Positions 46,147 through 63,188 of a stretch of 64,000 nucleotides of DNA are shown here, piece by piece. The position numbers and the translations under genes were made by a program. This DNA is from Medicago truncatula (Eukaryota; Streptophyta; Magnoliopsida; Fabales; Fabaceae), in the NCBI RefSeq assembly GCF_003473485.1, contig NC_053046.1, positions 41,129,832 through 41,193,831 of the forward strand, in the 5' to 3' direction. The notes beneath the pieces are model-generated. The model was not told the DNA's origin. It worked only from the letters and a program-made list of their open reading frames with translations, and searched no databases. The stretch's first letter is position 1. Every line of letters starts with the position of its first letter.

Positions 46147-46663
46147 AATTTTTTATAAAGCATATACAGGAAAATTGGTCTTCTCAAACGAAGCTATGCT
46201 CGGAGAAGTACGAGCAATGCTAGAGAGGTTATTGCACTGAGATTATGGATTTATGGGAAGCAAAGTTCAAGGTCTCAATTAGGAAGTTAGTTAACTTATT
46301 AACCCTATAACTAAAAGATGGGGTAGGAAATTAGTTCCCGTTTGTTTTTATTCTTATGAGACACCATTAACTCCTAAATATCCCAATTTCCTAGAGGGTG
46401 CCTACATATATGCTAATATGACATTGGAAAGTATATGATAACTTCTAAGCAAGGTTAGCCTATTGTCTCTCGAAGGAAGAAACAAACAAACATAACCCTA
46501 AACCATCTTCCTAAGGGTCGTGGAAGGAAATTTGGAAAGTCCATATCCCTAGCCGTGTGAAGATTTTTTTTTTTGGAGATTGGCGAGATTTATATCCTTT
46601 CTACCTATAATTTGAGTCTTGCCACATGCATGCAAAAATGGCTCTTAAAGTTAATATGACTAA

Positions 46664-47572
46664 GTGTGTGTTTGGTATACCGGCGGTGAGAATTGATTTT
46701 GATAGAATTGAGTTTGAGAGAATTGATTTTGGTTAAAAGTGAGTTTGAGGTGAATTGATTTATGTTTGGATACACTTATTTAAAAGTGATTCTTATGAGT
46801 TGATGTTGTTTGGATGATTTAAATCAAAATTTCTTTTAAAGTGTAAATTACAAAAAGGGTCTTGACATATATAAAATCATAATTATATATAAGTATATAC
46901 TATGAAATAAAATCATACACCCTATTCATTTTTGTAACAAAAAAATAACACACCCTCTTTTATGTGAGCGTATTGCTTATGTGAAATAATCAACTCAATT
47001 GTTTTGTGATCTGTAAAACACTAACATTCCAACCCAATGGTAGAAACAAAAAAAAAATTGAAGAATTAAAAAAAAAAAAAAAAATCAAACCCATTCTCCA
47101 TTTTTCCAGAAATTCGATAGCTTCATACTGCAATCAAATAAACGCAGTTTGGGTGTGTAAACAGATTTGTGTTTATTTTCAATTTATTTTCACACAAATC
47201 TTCTTCCCCTTGTTCCATTGAAATTTATTTTCAATTTCTAATCTCCATTTTTCCTCAAATTATAATCGATTACAGGGTGTGTAAACATATCTGTGTTGAT
47301 GTTGATTATTGAGTTCTGGTAGGGGTGATTGGAGAAGATGGTATGGGTAATTTGGTAAATAAACTAGCCATTGAAAAGTTGAATCTTGAACTCACTTTTG
47401 ATTGCCGCAGAAGCTCAGATTTGTAGCTTCAAACCAAACCGAGTTTGAGCACTTGCCGTACAATCTACAGAATCACGTTTGAATTTATCCAAACATTATA
47501 GGAACCGCCGAACTCGCGTTTGGAGATGAAAACGTGGGTTTGGGGCGTGAAAACGCTTTGCCAAACAGGCAC
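46664..47572. mobile_element. Tourist/PIF-Harbinger-like MITE
   Basis: Ends GTGTGTGTTTGGT and GCCAAACAGGCAC (10 of 13 inverted matches), flanked by TAA (46661-46663, 47573-47575). The interior has GAATTGATTTTG repeats near the left end. Confidence 0.7.
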
Positions 47573-47575
47573 TAA

Positions 47576-48942
47576 GTGGTCGAAAAAAATTGGCCTCTTT
47601 ATACATACAAATTGGTAGGGCTTCAATCCCTCGCTAAATTGGAGCAGAAAATTCCATACCTTTTTTTGTTTGTTTTGAAAAGGCCATATTAAATCATACA
47701 ATCTAAGCATCAGGACTCAAATATAAAAAAGATACGTAGATCAACACATTACAAATAAATCCCCACAACAACGACACTACCAAATAAAAAAGAAACTCAA
47801 AAGTAAATACCAAGTAAAACCACACAAACATTTGAGCAGTTCAATGCTTTATTAATAGTAATCATCATAAGATAAATCCCTAACTTTGATTTTAACCCAC
47901 GACCATATCAAAAGTTTAACCATGTTGAAAAGATGACCTTTTAAGCGATCATGACGACCAAATACCATAAAATTTTGACGCTTCTAAATTACCACATATA
48001 AACCAACCAAATTAAAAGACGACGTTTCTTCAAAGTTTTTCTATGTGATACCAAACCTATAAATTGAACCATGTGGCAACAGTTGATGCATGTTTGCCAA
48101 TGTACAACTACTTTTTAACCAAGACAAAACATTAAATCATAGCTTATAAAAAACATGACACTTGATAAACAAATGTTTTTGGATATTTCATGCATGTGAC
48201 ATCCTCCCGTACACAAAGGGGATGCTATGTTCTAAACCCCTCAACGATTCAAATTATCTTAAGTTGAAAGACAACATTTAATAATTTTTAAACAAACAAT
48301 AATAACTTTGATGGAACATAATTGTTCCAATTAACATTTTACAATGACAAATATGTTATTTAATATAATATTAAAAATCAACACACAAGCTTTTTTGATT
48401 GTGAACACTCCATCAGAATTAAGGTTTCATTTCCATAAGTCTCCAAATTATCCAGCAAGAAAACATTAGATAACAAAGTCCTACACTCATCCTGTTCCTC
48501 CCAAACAAATAAATTTCTCCAACTCCATCCTCCTTCCTCTACACCACATAAAAAAGATTTTAGTTCAAACTCAATTTTAAAGATGGTACGTGAAGAAGTT
48601 TTTAAAAAAAAAGAAGAGGAAGTAAACCGACATAGAAATTAAAATGACTTTTAAGTGAATAAGACGACCATCCATAGAAAAGTTACAACATTTTTAAGAA
48701 GACAATCTATCTTTAATTACATGATTCTAAAAAGACAGTTACAAGGATTGTCATTTATTAAAAATCCCTAATAATTAAAGAGTTTTTTTATCATGTGTAA
48801 ATGTGCACATGTTAAAAGTTTAAATAATAAGTTTGTCTTGAAACTTGTGCATTTTCTATTAAATATAACTTTTTTTATTAGATAATTGTTGTTTTTCAAT
48901 AAATAGTTGCTATTTTTAGTTACATCAACATGTGTAATATTG
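47576..48942. other. Intergenic
   Basis: No gene or clear element ends seen; AT-rich with scattered short frames. Confidence 0.4.
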
Positions 48943-48944
48943 TA

Positions 48945-49219
48945 CTCCCTCCGTCCTAAATTGTATGACATTTTGGGCATTTCACACGTATTAAGAAATA
49001 TAATTAATATTGTGTGGGAAATATATATTATGAGTTGTTTTACAAAATTGTCCTTAATAAATGATATGAAAAGATAAATGAAAGAATTGAAAGAAAAAAG
49101 AATAATAATAGTTAATGATATAATAGGAAAAATAACATTAATGTTTCATTGATATTGTAAAGTGACATACAATTTGGAACAAATATTTTTTCTAAAGTGA
49201 CATACAATTTGAGATGAAG
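48945..49219. mobile_element. Stowaway-like MITE, second family
   Basis: Starts CTCCCTCCGTCCTAAATTGT after TA. The right end is duplicated: AAAGTGACATACAATTTGG and AAAGTGACATACAATTTGAG within 60 bp. Related to the relics at 1150 and 17028. Confidence 0.65.
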
Positions 49220-49274
49220 TATATATTAGACAAGCCCTTAATTAAAATGCAACAAACCCATTTTATAATTCAAT

Positions 49275-49486
49275 ACCAAGGGTCTGTTTGGATTGACTTA
49301 TTGTAAAATTTATGCAAATTAACTTATACAAATAAATAAACATTAATGTATTATTTATATGTTTGTTAAGGTAATTTATGAAAAAACATCTTAAGAATAT
49401 ACAATTTTTATTAGTAAAATCTTATGAATTAAGATAAAAATTTAATTATTTACATAAGCTCAATCCAAACAGGTACTAAGACCGCC
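49275..49486. mobile_element. Small TIR element, Tourist-like
   Basis: Ends GGTCTGTTTGGATTGACTTA and (reverse) GTACCTGTTTGGATTGAGCTTA about 210 bp apart. Confidence 0.6.
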
Positions 49487-49585
49487 TCATTTAACCACTA
49501 GTTTTTTTTATAAAAAAATCAAATATTTTTTATAATAAAACCGATTTTGTTATTGATTTCTTTATATCAATTAAATCCTTATACT

Positions 49586-49599
49586 GTAACCAAAAAAAA
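49586..49599 (+). repeat. Micro poly(A) insertion, 17 bp TSD
   Basis: GTAACC plus 8 A between AATTAAATCCTTATACT copies (49569-49585, 49600-49616). Confidence 0.7.
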
Positions 49600-49619
49600 A
49601 ATTAAATCCTTATACTATA

Positions 49620-51229
49620 AGAACCTAATTAAGTACTCGATCAAACTATAGAATGAAAGTCAATCAATTATGGACAAGATTTGCTTTATTTATTTGTTTG
49701 TCGTTTTTCCTTTAGAATATAAATTGACAAAAAACCCCTACCCTTTCACAAAATAAAATAACACATACATTATTATATAATAAGAATTTCATATCAAAAT
49801 ATCAACTTTAAAGAAAAAAAATAGAATCTCATAGTCATATCAGTATCTAACAAACAATGATTCTGATTCCTTAAAAAGCTCTCAAAATCTTTCAGAATTC
49901 GGTATCCGTACTTGTTTACCTCATAATCTGTAACATTAACAAACGTGCTTTTTAACATAAGCTAGTTTGGTAGGAAGGATTACGAGTAAGCTTTTGTCAC
50001 AAGGTTGGAGCTTTGTCCATTCAAAATCGTGGGTTGTGACTCTCTCTGCAGTTTGGTGCGGTTGGTGTTGGAATTCTAACAAGGGTGCATGTGGGGTTAT
50101 CTTTGGATCCTTTGTTCCTTGAAGGGTTTACTTTGGTAACCTTTGATTGTGATTGTTTCAGGTTGTTGAGAAATTGTGCCTCATCATCTTTGACTTAACA
50201 AGACTATTTTTTCTGTTGGAGATTTTGTTGTTTTAGGTGTTATTGTTGCAAAAGAAATGCAGAAAGAAAAGGTATAATTTTTGTTCAATTAATGTTTATA
50301 ATTTCCATTTCCAAACCCTATAAAAAAAATCATTGCTTTTGCAGAGTTCTTTTCTCATATGAGTGAATTATGAAGTTAGTAAGGTACCCTTTTGTGAAAA
50401 AAGTTAAATTTAACTATATTGGTGATAATTGGTAAACAAAAAAAACATTGGTGATAATAAAAATGTTGTTTTTGTTTTTGTTGGTGGTCTTACTTTTTGT
50501 TGTTGAAGGTTGTTTCCTAGAATTTTCATTCAATCTTATGAGTGAGTTGGTTTTGTTTATTGTCACGTGATATAATTTTGTGTCCCACGTTTTTGTCACT
50601 TATGAAAGATGATAACAGCAAGATTGACAAGATCTTATTTTTTCAGCATATTTTTATGGGTCTTGGATACTATCATTTGATGAATTTTGCACGCTTCTTC
50701 TTTTGACTTGTTAGGTGGCATTATTTCTTAGGGTTGTTTATCTTCATCTCAATCTACTCTTGTACTTTTTTCCTTTCTCTTTCTTTTTCTTTCTACTTCT
50801 TCTGAGTTGTACTTTAGAAGCATTAAGTTTGGTACATCCTACATGGTTGACTATTTCAAAACATATTTTGAATTGTTGAATTAGAAGGAACTGTGAATTG
50901 GATGGAGAAGGTAAACTAGTTTTGGTCTTGAAATGAGGATTGGTTTGTCACTTTGTCTTATGAATTTTGATATATTTAATGTTTAATGGCCTTTTTAAAT
51001 GCTAAAACTTCTCCAATTAGATGGTGACAATGTCTCTTATGTTTGTAATTTTGTTAATATCCCTTGATAATATGGAAAGAAAACTTATTAACTATTTTAA
51101 GTTCTTTCTGTCTATTGTGAAATTTTGTTTTCCATTTAGTGATTTAGCTTGATTTATCTACATTCTAAGAGAATCGAATTTAGGGTTTTTTTATTTTGGG
51201 TTTTGATAATCACTAGTTCTTTCTTACAG
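49620..51229 (+). promoter_or_regulatory. Upstream region of MAPK gene
   Basis: No coding gene. A TTCTTACAG acceptor at 51229, six bases before the start codon, implies an intron in the 5' UTR and a non-coding first exon somewhere upstream. I could not place it. Confidence 0.45.
50430..50446 (+). repeat. Micro poly(A) insertion, 12 bp TSD
   Basis: TGGTAAAC plus A-run plus C between ATTGGTGATAAT copies (50418-50429, 50447-50458). Confidence 0.55.
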
Positions 51230-51235
51230 AAATCA

Positions 51236-55602
<4,367 letters not shown>

Positions 55603-57310
55603 ACTTTATGATTTTTAGAAAATAGGCACGATTAACTTTTACTTCAGCTTAAGAATCGTATGAAGATAGTCTTATAATGGAGCAATTTTTATGTATGAGA
55701 GTGGTGATAACGAATGAGAACAAAGACAACAAAGTGAAACTGGTGAAATACTGAGATGGTTTTTTTTCTTCCACTTCATAAATTATCACATGTTCAATTT
55801 AATATTAAAGAACAACATAGCAAATTAGCAATAAAGGTATGTTCACCGGTGAGAAATTACCCCAAGTTAACATAAAAATCTATTGCGACAACCATAAGAG
55901 TTTAGGGATTACTTGAGATTAAGTGAAAGTTGAAGGTTTCTATTTATAAAAAGCATGAAGGTTAAGGCAGCTGTAAATTATTTTTCCAAATATAGCTCAG
56001 TGGATCCGAAATTCTTGTACTAAGGAGAAATACACATTGTTGGATTAAAGATCGGATGATTCGTATTCTGACTTCAACAGATCTTTAAAATACAACTCGG
56101 AATAGGAGTCGTTCAATCATCAGCCAATAATTGAAGTATATGACTACGTGATGGAAGAGAATTTAATTCTTAGCTCGGCCAACAGACGAAGCTGACAAGT
56201 GTGTCTTTACAGGCAAAACTTACCCATCAATGTTGAATCAAGGCCGAACAAGCATCAGATTTAACCATAAGTATTGATACCAACACAAACGAAGAAAGGG
56301 CGAGCAAATATAGAAGATGATCGAATGACCATCGGCATTGGAACAAACTAGATGCAGTCTAAGGGTCAATGTTAATGGTAAGATTAATGGTGCCTGCCCC
56401 ACTGCTCATGGAAAGGATGGAACTGTTCATGACAAGAATGTTTTCTTGTGAATAGTTTGGCCAGATGAGATATTCCTGTGGAGGAAAAAAAACAAAGGCT
56501 CTTTGTAGTGGAGAAGTGCTTCCCCTTAAAGAGCCAGCTTTTTCTTGTCATATAATGTAAAGCTTTGGTTACAGCTATCAGTAAACTGTAGGTTTAAATT
56601 CAATTCAGTCTTCTTTTAATTTGGATTCTATGCAGTGTGAATCGTGTGATTGCACACAATCATCCGCATCTGAATCATCCGATCTTGATTAGATGGTCCC
56701 GATGTGGTTGACTACGTGCAATCAGGGAGTTGTGACTGCACATAACCCAGCTCCCATTTCACCCTGGCTTTGACATTGAGATGATTAATCACTTTTAACC
56801 AAAAAAAAGTTTATTGTTTATGGTGATTGTAATCTTTAGTCATGGCAACTTTTTATTTTTATTTGAAATAATTTGAACTTCATAGCTGATTAAGTTCAGC
56901 TATCTACTCCAAACGAGTATCATCTCATATATGAAAATGTTTCTTTGATAAAGTTCCCACTACCCAACAAAAAAATCATTATTATTTTATTTAGAAGAAA
57001 CAAAAAGGAGTCGGCATATTATATGAGGTGTTACCTAATTATTTTAAATTTCTCATTCCATTTTTCAAAATCAGATTGATGCAAAATTTTATTGTTTTAT
57101 GCATAAAAGAGTTTTTGCTTTATTAATCATAGTTTTCTAATTGTGTTTTGAGAAGGTCTATTCAAAGAAATATATTATTACTCACAAGTTTCTCCAACAA
57201 TTTGATTACATTTGAAATTTTCCCATTGGTCCAAGTCCTTCAAATATTTACTCACTAACATAGAATAATAATGTGCATTTAATTAGGTTTTTAGTGTTGA
57301 CCAAGAATGT

Positions 57311-57893
57311 TCTAATGAGAATGATTATTTTATACGAGAGAATGGTGAGAATGATTATCAACCATTAGATTGAAAATAGAAGGCTTAGATTAAAAGGATC
57401 CAATAAAGGATAACGTGGACATCAGAAGTTATTCATGGATTTGTTAACCTTTGCAAATAACTATTCCATCGATTAATCTTCCTTGAACTTCTTCGTCATA
57501 TGGTGCTTGAAATTCACTTGATTATCCATTGAAGATTAATAAGCTTACCAACGATATTGGCAATATAATTAATTTCAATTGCAAAAGAATTTATTTCAAT
57601 TAATTAGACATGGGGTTTTACTGCAGAATTTATGAATGAATCGGAGAAGATGAGAAGGTGAATGACTATCTTAAATAAATCTTATATAATATTTTAGGGT
57701 GGAGAAGAAAAATGAAGAATCAATCTTCGGTGGGGGAGAAGAAGTCCTCATTGTGGAAGAAGATGAAAAGGGAAATGACTTTATGAGTTGATATAATAAG
57801 GTGTTGTACATATGTGCCTTTTTAATCTCAACCATTTATTTTTATTTCAATGGTTGATCATCATTCTCATATAAGATAGTCATTTTCATAATA
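57311..57893. mobile_element. TIR element
   Basis: The left end has AATGAGAATGATTATTTTATACG and ATTATCAACCATTAGATTG. The right end reverse-complements to AATGACTATCTTATATGAGAATG and GATCAACCATTGAAAT. Arms about 80 bp, imperfect. Confidence 0.65.
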
Positions 57894-57902
57894 TACATCC
57901 TC

Positions 57903-57921
57903 TATATATATATATATATAA
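57903..57921. repeat. (TA)n microsatellite
   Basis: About 9-10 TA units at the edge of the preceding element. Confidence 0.7.
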
Positions 57922-59038
57922 GAAAGGGGTTTGCTAGAACACACCCACTAGTTTTTATGTGGGAGTGTTTTAGCAAAGCTACACCTTAAGGTATTGATCA
58001 AATATGACATCACCTAATTTCACAAGATTTTGAAAATGTGAATGATCATGTATATGTGAATGATCATGTATGATGTATCCATCCTCAATCTCAATGAGGG
58101 CCGCGTCATTGAATCACATCTAGATTCTCTGATGTCACGGAATCACATATCTTATGTATGCGCGCGTATAATTTAAACGACAGATAAAAAATCAGATAAT
58201 TCAAGTTTTAATTTTGATAAGTCAAGTTCAAAATCAAACGCCAAAGCACGATTTATCAAGTTTTGATTCAACGATTTAGATTGACTACTGCGCGATTGTA
58301 TAACGTGGTTGTATAAAAGAATCGAGAATCCAAATCGGAGCTACATTGGCCTTACCATGCGGTGGATTGATGTCACTTGCGTGGCCTTAAGTAAACTCAA
58401 GCCACCACATACATAGTACAAGATAATATCATCTTCTTTGTAGAGGGTGGCTTCCAAATTGTCACAAGGTTGCAATTAAGTGCTTTTCCTTTTAAATACA
58501 CTTCTCATTTTAATGGAATTAAATTCATCACTATGGAAAGTATTATGCAAAGAAACACTAGTCCTACCACGTTATGAGTTTATAGGAAATTATGCTGTGT
58601 ATACCCAGGCCGGCCTACTATTGCAGCTAACATAATAAAAAAAAGGTATATAGCTTAAAAACTCACATGATGCTTGGCTAGCTCTAACATGTATTGTTTT
58701 CTTATTAGCATTAATTCAAAATATTTACACTTTTTTTATGAAGAAAAAAAAACATTTACCATTAACCTAACATGTTAAGAAAATCAAAGAATAATATAGT
58801 AATGTTGAAACACTTTTTTGTCATAATCATATGATTAGTAGGACAAAGTTCGGTCAAAAAGTAAGTAAAATCGGACAACTTTAAACAAAGTGTTTTTCGA
58901 CAGATTTCACCTTAACTAAAGTTTATTAACACATTCAACCAAATTAACCACTTGGTCAATGATGAAACATAGTTGAGATTGAGATATAATGCATTTGAAT
59001 AAGGTTGTTTGATGATATGTTTTTGGCATTTACTGCAG

Positions 59039-59262
59039 ATGCAAGCACCATAGCTGCAAACTGCAGACAGCGGGGCTCACAGATTAAAAGACTTTGGTCA
59101 GTTCATGTGCTGAACATTAAGTTAAACAGGTTGGGAAATAATACTCTTTCCTTCATCTACACGGACAAGTGTGAATATTCTTCACCTGCTAGTTGCATGC
59201 TTTTGTTTTTCAATTTTTTTATATTGTTACATACCTATGAAGCACGGACACTCCTCAGATAA
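59039..59262 (+). CDS. Possible terminal exon of the MAPK gene
   Basis: A CTGCAG acceptor at 59038 opens a frame in the phase left by the donor at 55519, reading DASTIAANCRQRGSQIKRLW and on to a stop at 59260-59262. The first 18 or so residues look coding; the rest is hydrophobic and may be intron or UTR. I do not recognise it as a known MAPK tail, so the link is uncertain. Confidence 0.3.
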
Positions 59263-62200
59263 GACGTGTCTCGGTGTCAGGCACATGTCGCGTACGACAC
59301 TGAATTATGTGATTTTTTCAAATTATTAAGAGTGTCGACATGTCAGTGTCCGTGTCGTACCCAATATCCGTATCCGTGCTTTATAGTTACAGACAATTAC
59401 AAATGCCCTCTTTTCTTATTTGAACATATTGTCACACTAGTTACATATAATTTTATTTAATGAAAGGTAACTACTACTAATTCAATGTTGAGTTGTCATC
59501 AATTACTTTGTGATTAAGCAAGTTATTCAATATTAACAACCATAATTAAAAGTGTTAATTTTGTTGTTTATCTACTCATATATGGTGGGACAAAAAAATA
59601 GAAAATGTCATTATGCATGAGTGGAGGCCTACCATGTGAGATTTTCAAAAAAATTTGTATGATATCTTGATATGTCCAAACAATAGAAAGGATGAAAAGA
59701 TGAAGATGAAAACAAGGTCTGCTCTAAAATGTGAAGACGCACTACACACTCAGGTAGGATGTCCACACATTTGCAATAAGATTAGATCTTTGATATATTG
59801 GAATTATATATATGTATAAGCTCTTTCTTCAATTATAAGAGTATATAAATAAAGGTCCCATAGTATAGTATGATAGTATAAGAATTTGATCCAATTTCGT
59901 ACAAGAAATGTTGGTACGGATCCCAATTAGCATCAGAAAAAAGAAAAAAGTATTTATTACTCTATTTTAAAGGGAAATGTTAATAAGTGTCCTTAAGACA
60001 CTTGTTAAGAAGTTTAAGGAAGAAATTTTATATTGAAATTGATGCATTCGTTAACAATTATTTCTAATTTAGAATCCTTTAACGAATGCCCTTAACATCA
60101 AGGACACTCGTTAACAAAATCCTATTTTAAAATAGTGTATTGGGAAAACTGAATGGTGTATGAATAAAATAAAAAGGGAGTGGGAGTGTATGTGTGATGT
60201 AGTGTGTGAATGTGACAAAAACAAAGGGATCCGAGTGGGACTGAGCACATGGAGTCCCATATGCCCAACACAACAAAATCTCTCTATACAATCCCAATGA
60301 CCCAATCCGCCGATTGGTTTCCTTCTTGGAAACACCACCACCTTCCTTCTCTGATTATCCACCACACTCTTCAAGGGCCACCATCACTAAATGTGGGAGA
60401 TCAAAGCTGCTCATTCCAATCTCTAGCAAATTTGTTTAGTGGAGTAGCAATCACAAACATCATTATGTTGTTAATGTTTGCACTGCATCTAATAATCATA
60501 CATTTTGATCCTAAACATCCTTAAAAAAAATTACTCCATGGTTATTGTTTCGGACTGCTCCAAAGTCCAATCATAAACCATAAAGGTTTAATAAGACGGT
60601 TATTTCGTAGTTGGACTACCAATGCCAACATGAGGCCGCGAGATAGAGGAAATATAATTTGGAGTTAATTTGGGCCCTCTTATCATGGCCATACTCACGC
60701 GGTTATTTAGACAATGTATCGGAAAAGGCGCAATGCCTATATGATAGCTTTAACCGTCTGTAAAAGGAGTTGTCTGTCATAAAAAAAGATACATGTATAC
60801 CCTCATTCTAAAAACACAAAATCAAAACTCCTTAAGTTTATGATTAACTTGAACGCAGAAATGTCTTTGCAAATACATCACCACACCTTTAGTGATGAAA
60901 TCGCATTTCATCACACAATACTTTGTCATCACTCTCGTAGACATAGCAACTATAATAAGAGAGTTTGATGGATCTCTTGAATGATGTTTGCAGATCTCAT
61001 ATGTTAAGGGGAAATATTCGTAATTGTTTTCAAGTGATTTGATAAAGTAGACGATATGAATGGTTGTGGTTTGTTAATACCGTAAAACATTTTAAACCAT
61101 TCATTTATGAAAATTAACTTTTATGTATACTATGACTATTTGCAAAAAAGTAGTCAATAACGTATGACTTAATTTGATAATTAATAATGAATAAACTATT
61201 AGATTACATTTGAAGTAACATAAGAAAAATGTCATATGAACTGTAAAAACATGTTATTGCTACTATTAATATGAGTATTAACAATTGGATTGAGTCTAAT
61301 AGAATGAGTTAGACTATTAACAATATAATGAATCAATACTTTAGTGACTGGATGAGGTGTTCAAATTTAATGTTTAATTGTTTCAAATATGATCAACCCT
61401 AACAAGGAAAGATATAAAAAACCAAAATGTGAGAATGTTTATTGCAATACTAATTTTTTTATCTATGAAAAGATTTTCATTCAAGACTATTAAAGACTTT
61501 CATTTATTATATCGAATTTTTACAGGAAAATACTATTATCGATTCTATATATTAAATCCTCTAATAAATTACATTACCATAGTCATGACTCATGATGCTT
61601 TTGTTTTCACTTTTATAACTATGTGAGTAACATATATTTATGAATTTATAAATGACAGTTATAAATGAGACCGCAACTTCCCTCCCTATTCAAAAAACCA
61701 ACTTGTCCTAAATTAGTTATGCAAAGTGTATTTGATTTCCTTAAATTCCTAACTTGTTAATTTGATATGGGTAGGGTTTGACATGATTGTAGCATTTTTG
61801 CATGATTAATTTGGCCTAAAAGGGTTAGGGAGGGTTTTGTGGGGCTCAAGATGGGGTCACTAGAAAGTAAATACGTGGCATTCATGCGAAGGATAGTGAT
61901 GCATATCATGGAGATACTAAGTTATTTTTTTCTTTGACAAAATTATATAGCTAAGCTAGCACATTACATAATTAAAATAAATATGAATGAAAGAGAAGAA
62001 GAGAGTGGAGGAGCACATGGGTGGGTGTTAGGTTCAAGGAATTCATGTGAGCACATGTGCTTTCTCCCTTTTGTTTTGTGTTTTGTGGGACCATTTTTTA
62101 TGCCCTCACATCTCAACTCCACAACAGCTCATAAATCAGTAGTACTACTCCTAACGGGGTTATATTTTTCAGTCAGATTTTTTAGACTTTATATTATCGT

Positions 62201-62890
62201 ACTTTCACTTTAATTTATTTACCTCTTCATGTATCTATCCACCATTCTACATGCGCGTTTGCTTCTCATCTATCCATAAACCTACATTTGATTCAATCTT
62301 ATTCTTACTAGCTAAGGTTCCTTACAAACCTATTGATCATAAATATTTATGGATCAGTTTGCATGTATTTAAATGACCATAAATATCTAATGTGTGCTAT
62401 AAGTATATAAGCTAACGTAGTCGGTGATTGTTTGCCTCTCATTTGATTTTGATTGATTAGAGACTAATCTCTAAAGTGGAGGATATCATCTCATTTACAC
62501 ATAAAATTCATATATGTCTCACCATATAGGAAATTGAAATTCACGTGGGTCACTTAATCTTTTTGGAATGAAATGTAATCCACATACTATAAAGTAATGA
62601 AATCTACATTAATTACGGTCATTAAGAAAATATTGATTGGATAGTTGGAAGTTGTACATTGTGCTAGTATGATTTTAGTAGATTCTTTGTTATTGAAGAC
62701 TCACGAATTTGACATAGTGAAGTGATCTGATCTATCAAATATATGAACAAAATAATTAATAATTCATAGTTGACATGAGTCTTTTAATCTTAATTTGATG
62801 ATATGATGGTTAAGACCAAGGGCTACCTGATTTCGTGAATGTGAATTCAAATTATTATTATTATCATCATCACTTGTTACAATTTTTATG
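59263..62890. other. Intergenic, one doubtful small frame
   Basis: No recognised gene. The stretch 60190-60530 is less AT-rich and is treated separately. No named repeat seen elsewhere. Confidence 0.4.
60249..60524 (+). CDS. Hypothetical 91-residue protein
   Basis: An open frame in a locally less AT-rich block, with a hydrophobic C-terminal segment (AITNIIMLLMFALHLIIIHF) that could span a membrane, after a His/Pro/Ser-rich first half. I do not recognise it. The minus-strand frame over the same block is also open, so chance is a real alternative. Confidence 0.2.
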   Translation: MESHMPNTTKSLYTIPMTQSADWFPSWKHHHLPSLIIHHTLQGPPSLNVGDQSCSFQSLANLFSGVAITNIIMLLMFALHLIIIHFDPKHP

Positions 62891-62892
62891 TA

Positions 62893-63186
62893 CTCCCTCC
62901 GTCCCTAAATATAAGATCCTTTTGCTAAAATCACGGAAATTAAGAAAGCGGATATTTGTATTAAAGTTGTTTGTAATCACTATTGTTTTTACAATTTTAT
63001 CCTTAAGAGAGAGAGTTAGTTTATGTTTTCCATATGCTACTTATTGCTGATTGAAGAAAAAGATATATAATAAATAGGGGCATGTATGTAAAGAAATAAT
63101 TAATGTAGTTGGAAATAACAAAGGGGTCTTATAAAAAGGGACAAAAAAAATTCTCAAAAGGGTCTTATAATTAGGGACGGAGGGAG
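62893..63186. mobile_element. Stowaway-like MITE, intact ends
   Basis: CTCCCTCCGTCCCTAAATAT to (reverse) CTCCCTCCGTCCCTAATTAT, flanked by TA; 294 bp, the best-preserved of the three family members here. Confidence 0.85.
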
Positions 63187-63188
63187 TA

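Larger units (their letters stand above)
55603..59038 (+). other. Possible last intron or downstream region of MAPK gene
   Basis: 3.4 kb with repeat debris: a TIR element (57311-57893), a TA microsatellite (57903-57921), and a less AT-rich block at 56040-56760 of unknown origin. No separate gene recognised. Confidence 0.4.

Noticed and set aside
46884..46946. Micro-insertion TTCATTTTTGTAAC plus A near ACACCCT repeats
   Set aside because: The flanking repeats do not match well enough (only ACACCCT and scattered bases).
51149..51235. In-frame N-terminal extension of the MAPK
   Set aside because: A TTCTTACAG splice acceptor stands at 51229, and the family N-terminus starts at the ATG at 51236.
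59266..59460. Open frame after the possible MAPK exon
   Set aside because: Cys-rich translation comes from repeated GTGTCGG/CCGTGTC motifs; no start context or family resemblance.
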